A DNA stretch of 64,000 bases from Apostichopus japonicus (taxonomy: Eukaryota > Echinodermata > Holothuroidea > Aspidochirotida > Stichopodidae): the NCBI RefSeq assembly GCF_037975245.1, contig NC_092573.1:16168265-16232264 (forward strand), given 5' to 3'. Below, in pieces: positions 26,201 through 41,200 of the stretch. The notes beneath the pieces were generated by a model. That model saw only the letters and a list, made by a program, of their open reading frames with translations. It searched no databases and had not been told where the DNA came from. Each line of letters starts with the position of its first letter. Positions within the stretch are counted from its first letter, which is position 1. The position numbers and the translations under genes were made by a program.

Positions 26201-29200
26201 TGGATTATGAATAGTTGAATACTACAACATATCCAATAAGAAAGCATCATGTTAATACTGGTGATTGTTATTTTCACAGTTGGAGGAGGATAAAACCTAT
26301 CATATCACTGGAAACTTTTCAGCTCGTCGTAAAGTGCAGTTGAGTGTTGTCCAGAATTCCACATCTCGTTACTATGGTATTAGCTTTTGCCTATTTTGTC
26401 ATTTTAATATAAAAAGGAAGGTCTTTTCGGAATAAATAGCATAAATCAGGAAAAGCAAATTACTGTCAATCATTATGTCACCTGTTTCCAATATATCATT
26501 GCACTCATTCAACATTTTATATTTGCAATTATCATCTGACTCATTGTACATTGAAGTCTGCGATGTGACATATCTCCCAAATGGAGCCATGGACCATTTG
26601 GAAAAGAAATGAGAGTTTGGTGTTGTAGATCAAGCCACAATACAATTGTTATACTGTGTTATACTGTGTTAAACTGTGTAGTTCTCCCAATCAACTACAT
26701 GGAAGTTTCCAGAAATGCATGATTGATCACAATGATGGGATCGCCCATGATCAGATAGTTTGTATGTTGAATTTGCAACCAGAGCAAGAAAATATTAACA
26801 AGAATCAGTGCACCTATCAAATGAGATGCTCTCAATGTGATTAGTCCAAAGACACCTTGAGATCATGTAATATATGTCTAATGCTTCGAACTAGGTGTAA
26901 CAGTACTGATTCCTTGCCTAAGTGGACTCTTTGTAATGGCAAGGATGTGGTGTGTGTGATATGTTTGTGATTACTCAAACATATACAGTAGTTTAACTTC
27001 ATATGTACTTAGTTTGTAGATCTGCCCTAGTCAGTGCAAACACCCTAGTCTAGTTATTTTTGTGGAGATCAAAGGTCATTTGAGGTCAGAGTCTGAAAAC
27101 CTTGTAAACATGATTCCTCCAATAGTAAAGAGTGGATACACTTCATATGCAGTATGCGGATCTACCTGTTTGATTACAAACACCCTATTGTTTCCTGTGG
27201 AGGTCAAAGCTCATTTGAGGTCAACATTTGTCAAAATATGCTAATATAGTAACTCCAAATGTCCAGCTTGGATGAACCTCATGCTTAGAATTAGTACAAG
27301 CATGATACTGTTTGATTGTAAAGAAGAAATCCATCTGATGGTGATAGTGTGTGCAGATGTTTGTGTGAGTGTACGTATAGAATGTTTGTTTGTAAACAAG
27401 ATAACTCAAGCATTTCAGCTTGGTTGAAGTTTGTTGTTGGTATGTTTTATTGAAATCACAATAACTGCCAAGGTAAAGCTTGGATACACTTTATAAATGG
27501 TATGTAGATTATGCACACAAACACAACATTCTCTTGCCAGTGGGTGGGAAATACTCTTTAAATGGGTCCGGTCTTGTATGATAGTAGGGTTCAGATTTCT
27601 TTTGCAGAATTTGCTCGTACAAGTGATTTGTGATTTTTGGTGTGGCTCTTGTAACTTTTGCTATATGGATGGAAATGTGTGTGAGCAATGCCTTTAAATG
27701 TCTGCTACAGGTTACAAAACATCAAAGTACATCAAAACAGTAAACTACTAGTTATTGCAATCGCTTGTTCATACCTTTTTTGCAGATAATGGTTTGTTCA
27801 CTGGCTACAATATAGAGAGTGGACCTAACCCATCACATATTGCCAGGTATTTAGTTTCAGAGAATGGACTTGAAGAAGTTGCAACCACTGATGACCAGAA
27901 TGCAAATTTTGTGAATGGTAAGTCCGTCTTTTGTCTTGTTCTAAAATATTGACTTGGATTGAGACCAATGCAAATTCAGCCTAATTGCTTAAGTTAATTC
28001 TGAATCAATAATCATGTGCCACATCTTCACATTGTTGATTTCTACTTTTATCTGAAAGTTGTGATTGACCATGTTAAAGTCACCCCATCAGATTCTGCCA
28101 GGTTAATTTGTGCAATGTCTATTCAGGGTGCTCATGAACTGTGAAATGAACACAAAAACTTGCCTTGCATTATCCATAAGTTATTCATATGTGTCTGTGT
28201 AGCCATGTAACTCAAAAAGTACATACTTGTGAAACTTCATACATAGTATGTAGAACCAGCTTAGTGAGTGCAAGAACCCTATTGAAATTGTTAGAGCTGT
28301 TAGGATACAGTAAATATACAGTTTTGCATCTCCCAAGAACCTCAAGCGTTCGCAAGGCACTACCAGAAGGTCTACAGACCAACCCCAAACCTATTACTTA
28401 GTAAGATACTTTTAATTAATTGTATCCGTTATCTCAGCTTAAGTTAAGTGCAAACTAAGTACAGTAATTGATTTTAACCTAATATTTAGACTTGTACAGA
28501 TAGAAGAAGGTGATTGAACGAGAATTATATTTGATTGAAATATAAAACATTATTATCTTTCCATTTTTGTATATCCAAGTATTACAGGAGTTCATCAGTT
28601 AAAGAGTAACTTTAGTCCTTGAAATATCTGATAATTCCAAAAACTAGATATTTTATTGCTAGCTATGCTATATCACTATTTTTTTTTCAATTTCTTCAAG
28701 AAAGTATGATACATGATTGGGTCCTCTTTCATGACAATATTTATAGTGATGTCAGGGCTTCTGTTAAACCTTTGCTGTTAATGTTTGTCCATTGCCTAAG
28801 TACTGTATATTCTGTCACAAAGTTATTGGATCTTCAGCCATGAGACCGATCTGGTGTTCTTTGATATGTTTAATGATGTCACCAAAGTTAGGTGCAAGTA
28901 TTGATTCATAGACCTCCTCTGAGAACATAGTATGCTCTGAGAGTCTGACTAGAGAAATTGAATCTGGGTTTATATAGTATGTCTATAAGCTGAGCATTTC
29001 ATGTATTTACTCTTAACTAATACTGTTTTTTTTTATTCAGAACCTGATTTTGTGGGTAAACCGTATGTGGATGGGGAATTTATGTACTTCTTCTATCGAG
29101 AGACAGCTGTAGAAGCAGTCAATCAGGGCAAGTTTGTCTACTCAAGGGTTGGACGTCTCTGTCTGGTGAGAAATCTGTGCTATATATAGATTTAGCATAC

Positions 29201-32200
29201 ACTTGGCTCAGTTCTAGGTGTAGATGATTTTAGATGAAATTCTAGTTCTTGATTCGATGCTGAAGCCAAATAGAAACTGTGTCATGAAGTTGGTGTGTGT
29301 ATGATGGTATGGGTCTAAAGAATTCAAACCGGGAGGGAAGGGGGAGGGGGGGGGAGGCTTGAAAAGGACCTTGACTGGAATGATAACATTATCAGACGTG
29401 TAGGAAGTTAGGCTATTTGTGATCGGAGATAGGGGCAGGGAAGGACAAACGGAATGGATATCTAGGGGAGGCAACCCAGGAAGATGTAGTAGTTGTAGAT
29501 AGTTGTTGTTCCTAATTTCCAAGCACATGCACCATAATTGAGGGCAAGTCCCCCCCCCCCCCCCATCTCCATGGATCTCTTTGGTGATTTTCGAGCCATG
29601 ATAGGAAGACGAAGCACTAAAGTTCCCTTCCTATGTTTTTACTTCTATTCTTGTCTTTTATTCTACTCATATAATTCAGAGAAGAATAGAATGGAAATGT
29701 AGTTCAAAGGATGGAGACTAAAAGGGTTTGTTCTCCTATAACTCTAAGTTTCACTAAACTCTGCAAATTATTTTCTGCTAACAGATAAAAACAACTTAAT
29801 AAATTTTATATCAGCATGTAACAGACTTACTGTTGTTATTGATGTTAGTGCCACAAATGTTCATTGGAGATAGCATGTCTTTTATACATAGGTTATGCAG
29901 GATTTTGGGATGCAACAATAGGGCTATAAGATGGCAATGCATTAGTGACTTGGAATGTTTTTGATGTCATAAATCTTTTACAAAATGAGTAGGCTATAGC
30001 TGTTTAGTTTGTAATCACTCTAAGCCTGACAGTCTGCCTGTGATAAATTCATTAGGCTGCATGTTCATACTGATTGTTTTCATTTTCTTTGTAGAATGAC
30101 ACAGGGCACAATAAGGAATTTCAGACATTCTTTAAAGTTAGACTAAATTGCTCCCTGCAAGGAGAATATCCATTCTATTTCGACCACATCCGTAAGTACC
30201 TTTTGCAGTGAACTTTGAACCTTTTCAATGTATTACACATTATTACATACTGTTTAATAATAAATTCAAATTTAATAATGATTTAATAACTTTACATGAA
30301 GCAAAAATTTTATCCTATCTGATAAGCTGTATATCTTTGCCTTTCATTATATTATCTTTTTTTATCCAGAGGATGTCATTGTTGAGGAGCGTAATAACGA
30401 TGTCATTTTCTATGCAGTGTTCACAACTACTCCGTGAGTGAACAATTTGACTCTTTGCTTACACTTAATTTATAAATGAGCATTTAGTATCAATATAAGA
30501 TGCCTTCTTGGTGTTTAGTACTTTACTCTTTGTATAATGAAATTATAAATATATCCTTGTATACCATTGAAACTATCACTTCGTTGGACATGGCAATTCA
30601 TAAACCTATGCAATTGTGACTGTACATGTGTTTGTGACATATTGCTGGTTTTGATGATATATATTAAGAAGGAACACCTGGAGATCTGATACTTGTTATG
30701 GGGTCGCCACTTATTCAGTACAAGAAGCCTAATGTTTTAGTGAACTTATCATGGTCATTTGAGGTCAGCAGAGCTTAAAATGTGAAAACCATGTAAACAT
30801 GCATCAAACAAAGAAAATGGATGGATGCCATACTTTGAATATGCATCTCCCATATATTGTAAAATTGTAAAAACCTACGAACATCTTGTCTTAAGGGTTA
30901 AACATGGAAGGATCTCATACTTAGTATGTGGATGCCATTATCAATGACAAGAAGTGTTCTGTTTTAAAAAAAATTGAGGCCAAAAGGTAAATATGTTAAA
31001 GCTTGAAAACATGATATCTCAAGCAGAAATGGATTTCATAGGTAGTATGTAGGTGCCCACATAGTCAGTACAAAAAGTGCTATCTACGTAGTGCAAGTCA
31101 TCTGTCAGTAGGGGCATGATACAATATCTGAAGCAGTAAATCTTCAAATGCTTTACCTGCTGGATTCTTTAGAAAGTTAATAAATTATGTCCTGGAAAAC
31201 CTCAATGCATTTTGTGTTCTGTTTGTGTTAGTCCATTATTTTTTTACGGGTCCTTTTTTTTTTAAATTTGGATAAGAACTGGAAAGATTTTCCATTCTTT
31301 ATGAAGTTTTTGTGACAGCAATCGGTTGGATTGTAGCACTTTTTGTTGCTTGGCAAATATAGACCTGAGCAAAGTATGTATGAAGATTGTTTGAGTAATT
31401 GTCACAAGTGATGTTAAACCACCAAAACTAAGATGTGTGGTGTGTGGATCATAAGCAGGTGACCTGGATCAACACTACAGCAGCTGAAAAACCTGATCTA
31501 ATTTGCATGTAGGATGTTATGCAAAGGTGTTATTGCAATCCAGATATTCAAACTTATTTCATCAAGAAGACATCATTATATGTATCTGCTTTTTAAATTA
31601 GTTGTGTGAAATACAAGTAGAACTGTTGCTCTTGGGTTGTATAATTATAGTATTGAATCACTACTAGATTCATTTATAAATTGACATTCTTAATGTTATT
31701 TGCCTAACTGTGCTTGCCCCTTGTTTTGCTCTGTTTAATATTACCTGTATGCTAAAAGTTGAGCAACCACATATTCTGATTCGTCACTTCTGGCATTTTG
31801 CCACCATGATTACAGCAGAAATTTGAAAATTCACAGCCTAAGGAATTACCTAAAAAAATGAACTCTTTAATTATACAGGAACCACATGGTTCTCAAAATC
31901 ATCAATCCACAGAACCAATAGGAAATTCTATGTTGAGTGGAACAACACATTGAACTATTCTTGTACTTCCTGTTGGTATTTATGTACATCAGAAAGTGAT
32001 ATTTTGTTGTTACCATTTGGAGGACATAAAAAATGTATTTACTTTACTTATTCACTTACCTGGCTCCCCACAACAACTGCATTCTCAGTCTACCATATGT
32101 AGAGCACCTGGTAGCTTTTTAGCACTGCCTCTACTGGTGACTGGCCCATTCTGGTCTACCACCCCCTCCTTCTCCTTCTCCTATCATCCATATTGTCATT

Positions 32201-35200
32201 CTTTTCTCATAGCCATGGTCCAGCCTCTTCTGCAGTGTGTTCTTACCGTTTGACGGACATTAAAACTGTATTTGCGACATCAAAGTTCAAGGGGAAAGAA
32301 GCAAACAAGCTGCCAGGACCTGTTGAACGGCCAGCCTATGATAACAAATTTGAAAAGGTTTGTCCACAGTAAATGTATTGACTCTAGTTCTCTGTTTAGA
32401 TCATTCACTTTCTGTCCTATTCAAATGGTTTTGTTCACGACTTTGTTTATTCTAATTTTCCTTTATGAGTATCATCCCATCTTTCTGGACAAGACTGTCA
32501 TGTCTGGATCTGTTCACCGTTCCACTTATAATTCGTGTTAATCTTCTATATATACAGTGTGTTATTAAGGCTGCACAGTTTTGGCTTAAGTTAAAACTGG
32601 CTGGTTTTGATTTCTTAAACCGACTTTTAAGTGTAATACCATCTTTTATAACGTACGTACATATGGACATACACAAACTGATTGTCCACATTACAAAAAA
32701 AAATTACCCACCGCATTTGTATTCCTTGTCTTTGTAGTCATGTTATATGCAGTTGCAAATAAGAAATAAACTTGCAAATAATAAAAAAAAACTTGCAAAT
32801 AATACTAAGAACTTGAAGAAACACTTGTGATGGTGAAATACTTTTATAATACCACACTGGTCTACGAAACTCATTACTCTAACTCATTGAAGGATCATGC
32901 ATATAGACCTAGGGATGACACAAGTTGGCATTCTGTGTCAATTCTAACCACTATTCATCTGACAACCTCAAAGGGAAATCTGGACGTTCAGCAATAAACA
33001 CAATAGTGAGCTTGAACGATCAAATCAATGTCAAAAAGGTACCTTAATTGGTTAATACTTTGGGGAAGCCTCGCAAATCTAACCGTCGAGTCCGGACCGG
33101 TGGATTTCTCCATGGCTATAATGAGCACAGTCACAAGCAAATAATGAGTCACACTTGAGTGCACACTGTTTCCAAAACTACCCTCCATGCTATACAGTTA
33201 CATTCACTGCCGTGGTCAAGCTTTTACTAAGCAGATTTTAACACAATAGAGAGTTCAACATAAGAGCACTCTTAATTAAGAGTCAAAAGAAGTCCAAATG
33301 TTCCGCAAATATAGTGTGTTTATACAATATAGGCCATATTATATTTTCTTCTGCAAAGGCAAAACTTCTGTGAAATTAATTAAGGAAATGTGAATTAATA
33401 CCACAGGGATGTATAAAAATAATTTTCTTTTTGCCCAGTCGGCCAAGTGGGTACAATAACTTTTGTTGTCGTTTTGCAAGTACAAGTTTCCTGAATTTTT
33501 AAGATTAAAAATCTAAATTGGTTGTAGTAGAAGGATAACTGGGGTACATACATATTTGGTATGTAGGTTCCCTTGAGTAGAACTGGCTTGGGATTGTAGT
33601 TGGTATTGGTCAAAGGTCAAAGTCTGAAAACATTTTTGGCACAATATCTCAAGAAGTAGAAGTTGCAGGAAGTTCAAACTTGTTGTGTAGCTTGCCGTTG
33701 GTGATGAGACCATACTGTATGTAGTGTCAAAGGTCATTTGAGGTCAAAAGAGGGGGAAAAAATGTGAAATCTTGGAAACATGATATCACAAGGAAGGTTG
33801 TGTTAACAATAATGAGATAAAAGTTTTGAGGAAAAGAAAAATATCACAAATGTTGAGAGAAAAAGTCAACATCATGAGATAAAATGTCTGAAGTGTTTCA
33901 TGAACCGTCACATTTTGGAGATAAAGTGTCCGAGACTTTGTTTATGCAATGTCACATTTGTAACAAAATGAAATAGAATTCCTTAAATAGGTATCACATG
34001 GACAAACGTCTCCAGCTAAATTTATTAGCGACTTTTCGTTGTTTCACTTACTCATTGATGAGACAAGGTACTTGGTAATTAGCTCTCACAGAAAACTTCA
34101 TGTGTGATACCATCTAATATAATCTAAGCCAACAGCAGTGCAAATATTCCTGTGATGTACAAATAATAGCAAACAGAAAACAAATATTAGAAGTTTTATA
34201 CACAGAACCATCTGAACATGGTAATCCAATGTAAAGGTAATATAACATTATGAACATTTTATCATACTACTGAGATGAATAATTGCTGGCCAATGTCCTT
34301 CCTTGTGGGTCTGAGCTTGTCCTATAAACCCTTGCATACAGTAGTTAGGCCTAGGCTGAATTAGTTCCAAACTCCCCATAAATTACAGTACTTTACTTAT
34401 GAGACTGTGGCACACCTTTCTTTATTTGTGCATCAGTTTCAGTAAATAGTGGAACATGATGACATTTGTGGGATCTTCATGTCAAAAGGGATTACATTAA
34501 TTACATGAAATGAACTTGCTTATGAAGTGGATTATTAAATAATTCAAGTGTGTTTTGGGTGCAATTTGTAGTAATTAATACTGCAGAGAGTAAACTGGAG
34601 ATAGAACAGTCCTCGTTCTTCAGGATTCAGCCAGGTAAATGCCAGTTTTAAATTTCCCTTTATATAGCAATTAACAACTCTAATATTGGCTTCTCTGGTT
34701 TTTAAAGACATCAAGAACGTACCCAGATGGTGGCTGGTTCTGTTTTTTTTTTCAAGTTAATAGTACAAGCATCATGTCTTGGTGTCTGGGGTTGATTCGC
34801 TATGGTCCTGGGCAGTTTCATTAGTTGTTGACCAACAAATGGTGACATTGTACTATTGCAGGTAATCATATAAGTTGATTAAACAGCCACACTAGCAAAC
34901 TTAAATCATCTGAACTGAATTTCATATTTTTGGTATTACCGTTATCAAAATATTATGCCATTATCTTATGTTTTGCAGTGCTTGGTCAATGAACTAAATA
35001 GCCAGACCCGAGATTTCCAAGAAACTAATACTTTAATGGATGACCTGGTTCCAAATTACAACCGTTTTCATCATTCCAACGATGAATTTGATCCGCCTCT
35101 GCTATATTCTACTGGGATGAACTTTTACAGCTTTGCTGTAGACTCTGATAATGATATTACCTTTGTTGGAACAGGTGAGTGTTCAGCTAGTAGTTCCGCA

Positions 35201-38200
35201 AATAGTACTTCATGCATAATATCCAGATAATAGTTAGGTCTAGTGAAAGTCAGCAAACAATAAATACATGTTTCATCAAGAACTTCTGTGAACTAGTATC
35301 GATAAATTAATCTTCATGTTTAGAAGTTTTAGAGCTTCGAAGTTACACATATTTAACAATCCTGTCATGCTGGAAAAAAAAATCAAATTTATTGCAATGC
35401 AGTTAGTGATCGTGACATTACCAACTTGTGAATGCAGGAACCTTCAAATCTATCATAAGTTGGAATGGTAGTTATTGTTTGCCCAAATACACAAGTGTAC
35501 TTTTATAATGTAGTTTCGCATACGCAAGCTTTCAATGGATAAAGCACACACATATGAATAACATTAAGTTCTTCTGAGCCAGTCTTGTCATTGAGTGTAG
35601 ACAATCCCCAATGTAATAAATATAGTACATGAAAATTCACTCATCTTTCTTGTTTTACATTACACAAGGATTTCAACTTTCTACTAGTGCAACAAAAAAT
35701 CCCCATTGTGGTGTCATATATTTAGAACCATGGATTATGCAAAAACAATTAGCATTGTAAGACGTGTAACCAGCTGCAATGGTAACATCAGCATCTACTT
35801 GTATATTGCTTTGTTTGTAAAGTACTGCACTGTTAGTTCTCTGCAACTCCATTTCAACATGAAACTGCAACAACAAGAGAAAGTTGACACATGATGTATA
35901 TCCTTAAGATTCTTTGCATGGTGTCACTCAATACATGAAATTGATTGGTGTTAAATGCTATCTTCAAAGTAATTCAGTGAAATTGTTGCTTTTCTCCCTT
36001 ATATACAGACACTTGATATATTTTTATAATGCATTTATTGATCTTTTTCTAAGAATGTTTGAAACCAAATGTAGGTGCTTGTGTCTCTTATTATGTCTAC
36101 CATTGATTTAATATTTAAAGCTGTGTCACATAACCTTAATACTGTCTGCAACAATTAAGCTAAGACAGCATTGCTTGCAGCCTTGCAGGGCACTTAAATC
36201 AGAATTTCTGTTATCATTACATACATATAGAAGATCTGTGAAGTCATATCCTTTAACACTATAAGATAATGGAATAGTCACTACAACTACTGCTAGTTGT
36301 AGCATATAGCATAGAGATCTGCCACACCAATGCAAGTGGGAACCTTTTTGTCTGTAAGTGTGACAAACCAATCTGAACAAACGTTAAGGATAAGATCCAT
36401 TCTTACTCACTCTCTGCTCTTTTTTCATTTCACAGAGTCTGGAACTATCCTGCAAACTGACTTCAGTAATGCAGAAAAAGTTGAAACTTTTGAAATAGAA
36501 ATATTGGTAATTTGTTACTTTTTCTAAAGAAAGTTGGGAAAGATTACAGTGCTAGTTAACTGTAAAGAATATTACATGGTGCAGTTCATGACTGAATCTA
36601 TATGTTACACAGGCCAGCATATACTTGGCACCAGCCTATCAGGCAAGCACCATAAAAGTGCTTACCAATGGCCTTTTGTTACACCCTATTCAAGGGTTTA
36701 TGGTTGGAGATTGCAGGGGCTTCTTTGAAAATATTTTATTGTTGCAAATGTTGATGTGTTTGGAAGAAGTATTGTTTTTCTGTAAAGTTCTCTGTAGAAG
36801 TAAGTACTGTTTAATTTAAGAATGATTGTTTTTGTAGCAGGATTGGTGACACATGGAACAATGAAAAAAAAAACAGAGAATGACTGTAAACACAATCACT
36901 GTCTCCAGACATGAACAACAATAACTTGATATTTGCTCTTTCCCTAAAATTGATCATTGTATCCCTCCAGTTTGGTGATGAATATAATGTACATTTGTAA
37001 TACCATGTGTGTCCCTATCACTGACACCATACAATACTCTCACATATACTATTGTCTGATGTTAATTGAAATGCTTCAACATGAGGTTGTTACCAGATAT
37101 CCTCCGTATTACGGCTTGCTTAGAAACCTCATCTGTAGTCATGCACTGCCTTAGAGCTGGTCCATAAGGGTTTATGATTGTTAACATTTAAACATAGTAC
37201 AGGTCTACAAACGTACCATAATATCCAAGAACATTAACAACAATCACCAGGGTTACTGGATGTGTTGTTCATACATAACAAAACTTGAAATCATAACTTT
37301 CTGACTTGACCACACTTGCCAACTGCAACTCAGCCTAGCAATGAATGTTAAATGTAGCTTTATGTACCAGCAAATGTTCTACCTACACACAAGAGTGTAC
37401 AGTTCATGACTGTATAGGCTGTAGTAGGTTAGTATGTCAACTCCCAAATAACCATTAAAGAAATATCAAACTCATTGCTCAATGTAAATGCTCACCATAA
37501 TATTTTATAGTTGCTCAGTGTATTTGGTCTGATTTGTAAAATAGTAGGTGCATCATGCTCCAGGTAGAGCTAGAAACTAGAACCAGAGGCACACAAAACA
37601 TCACAAAGCCTTTTAAAACATGTACTTTATATTCATTTCACAGTAAAAATCCACAACAATTCAGGTTTTAAAAAGTTGCTGGTCAGGCTTGCCTATACCA
37701 TTTTTACACCTAAGTAGAGCCATGCCCTCTTTGGAGCAGGTGTAAAAACCACCTAACATTTTATTGTCTGTAGAATATCAGCCGTCCAGTGACTGGTCTA
37801 CGTCACAATGGTACAAAGCTACTGGCAGTCACAGCAAAAGGCCTCTACCAGATTGAGCTGGCAAATTGTGCTTCAGGATGTCAGGATGAGTGTGAACAAT
37901 TTCGACATAGTTACTGTGCTTGTGCAAAAGACAGCAAATATAATGATGGCAGTGGTAAGACCAATTTTCTCTTTTTGGATTCTCAATTATCTTGGGACAT
38001 GCAAAAGTGTGTGTGTGTATGCATGTACATGTGTGTGTATTTATACATATATATGATATATATATATATGATTTTGCACCTCATTACGATTCTTTTGTTG
38101 TTTACCTCCATTTCATTAACATAAAGTCTGTTCAAAGTATCTCTTTCGAGATCCGGCTTTAGGAATCACAAATGATTTCGAGTTGGTTAGCATCATGTTT

Positions 38201-41200
38201 GATCTCAAGAGTAAGGCAAAATATGTCATCAAAACAGAACTAGTATTGTTTGATACAGGTGTCAAACGCCTACAGTGGAATTACGACCTTCCTTACCAGT
38301 TTTGAACCTCTGGACATACAATCAGCGTCCATAGCCTAGTGGTTAGGGTGTCCGCGTACAAAGCGGGAGGCCTGGGTTCGAACTCCGGTGTAGGCCGAAA
38401 GTTTTTTCACTGTTCTGGATTTTCTTTCTCATTCCGTTTTCATTTATATATATTCATTTGCCTTTGCCGTTTACTTTTACTTTAATAAATGTAGAAAATA
38501 GAAAAGATAACCTTGGTGAATCACATCTTTCTTTACTTGAAGGAAACTGTTAGATGCCTCAACATTGTGTATGTTTTCTGTCATCTATAAGAAATGGCGA
38601 AAAGAGCTTGAGAAACTGTGACGGCACTTCTATAATACAAGAAATATTTTGATACATGTATATTACACTAGTGATGTGAACTGTATTTTGATACATGTAT
38701 ATTACACTAGTGATGTGAACTGTTTATATGTTGACTAATTTTGGTTGATCCTCTTGGGACCCGTTCATTAAATACTTAATGGACTTCATAGCACCCAACT
38801 ATATTTTGTGTATGTGAATGTTATACTATTTGTATAGTTTGTATATACAGAGCTAGGAAGACTATGCAGATCTCTTATTCTGCTAATTCATTTGTACTAC
38901 AGGACTGAATATTAATATTGATAACTAACATTCTGCAAATTGCATTTTGCAAACAATGTTGTCAACATAGACCTTCAAGTGTGCATCCCTAGGACTACAA
39001 GCCGCATTGAATCAACTACTTTTGAAAATTTAAATTTATGTGGCTTCAGGATTCCTTAAAGCATTTACTGGGTACATTTACATAAAAGTACAATGTAAGA
39101 TTACTGTATACCTGGCCAACTAAAAGTTTTTACAAGAACGTTGCTCTTACACAGCATTTATACTAGGACCTGTCCACATATCTGTTCAACATGTTGTAGC
39201 AGTATTACTCTAAGGACCCAATTTTCATTTTTCATTGTTACATTAATCCTTACTTTTCTGAAACATCAATCACCATCCATTTTTTAGTGGTGATGTCTGG
39301 TTTATAATATTTATGGACCAACCACAAGCTGCTTGAATGTTTTAACTGTAGAAAGTGTGTTTGCTGTGCTGGGACTTTAAAAAAAATCAATATGGGAGGT
39401 GTTTGCTTTTAATAGAAATGACAATGGTTAGGTTGCACTGAATCATACTCATACCTTGTATAGGGAGACTCATAGATTGCAAAATGCACATGCCAGAATG
39501 ATGAAAGATACATTTGATGTAACTTTCTCAGGAACGAATAGCAACATATATTCCATCCACGTTTTGCACTGATATCGAGAAGAGAGGAACAGCATATGTT
39601 GACAAAGACTAGACATGAACTGTCTTCTGCAATCCCATATTTTAAAAATGTTACCAAAATGGAGAATGATCATATTGAATTTTAATATTTTTTATGATTT
39701 TACTGACCAGGCTTGGACCAGACTCTATCACTTACAGTATTTTAATTTTAAGTATGCTATGCTATCCAAAGGTTATTACATGGCTCAACTATTGAAATGA
39801 TCCCGCAATGGTCAACACTTAAAAATGTTGTGTGCAGTGTTACTATTAAAATGATCTCATGCAAAGTGTGGCAAGGAATCACTTAGCCAATTCACTTTTT
39901 ATTTTCTCTGAATGCCTCTTTCTCTACTCTACAGTTCAAATCCTAAGTTCATCATCCAACATTACATCGTGTGTTAACAGAAAAGTGGAGCTAACATGTG
40001 AAGTACAGAAAACCAGTCCCTTTTGTGGTGATGTGGCGCTGACTTGGTCTATGAAGTCTATGAAGGGGGAAGCTGATGAACCGCTTGTCACATGTGATGA
40101 AACTGAATGCCAGGGCAATATGACCATGCTTGCTCCATTTGTTCAGTACCAGGTTATTTCAGACCAGCCACACTACAAGCTTGTCCATTTGACTGTCACT
40201 GCTTTACCTGACACCGAAGGAATGTTCATTTGTGAAGTCGATGAGAATACAAAAGCAACAGTTAAACTTACACTTGATACATCAAATGGTGAGAACATTC
40301 CTCTTATTCTTTGCATTTTCCTCGTATTCTTTGCATTTTCTGATGCCTTTGATTGTAGCATTATAAGTTTATTGTGGCAATTACAATATGCATGACAGTG
40401 CCTCTAATAATGATGCTCAACATATAGCATAAAACCTGTTATATAATGCATTAGATTGTAAACACTTATAAACACATCTATATGATGTGTTATGTTTGAG
40501 CTTTAAACTACAAAAGGACAAACGTTTTCAAAGAGAGTATCTAATAATCAGATCGTTTTAACCAGTCAATGCTTAAAGCAATGCTTCAGAACATCATTGT
40601 AAGGTATCTGTCTGTGTGTGTCAATTATGGAATACTTTAATCCGTGCATGTCTGTTATCCTAATCCCATTTAATCCCATGATTGGCCATTTAGTTAAATG
40701 ACAATTGTTTCCCTTTGTTGTCATGAAATATAACATTCATTGCCTGATTTATTAGATTTGTGATCATATTTGTAGTAGTCCAACCATTTGCCCCTATGAG
40801 ATTGTATAAGGAAGGGCAAATGTCATGTAGCTGTTAAACAATCCAAATCCCTAACAACCAATCTACCATGTTGGTATGTACAAATCTCACTACTGGTTTA
40901 CCTTCAGGTGTTTCCCAAAACACAATAAGTGCAATTTAGGGTGGTCACTACTGACATGCCATCACAATGGAGAACACATTCAATTAAGTCCCTTATTGTA
41001 CTCAACACTTTCACTTATATGAGAGTATGAAAATGAGAATACACTTATCTTTATTCATAATTGCTCAGGCCATTCCATATTTCCACAGGCTACTATTGAC
41101 CTCCTGACTAACCCCTCTGTCTGGTCAAGCCTGGACATGTCTAAACATTTCACTTTGTTAATACTTTAATAATGTACAGAATAAGTAATCGCAATTTCGT

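Noticed and set aside
29214-29528. 104-codon minus-strand proline-rich frame
   Set aside because: Driven by G and C runs in an intron; no support for a gene.
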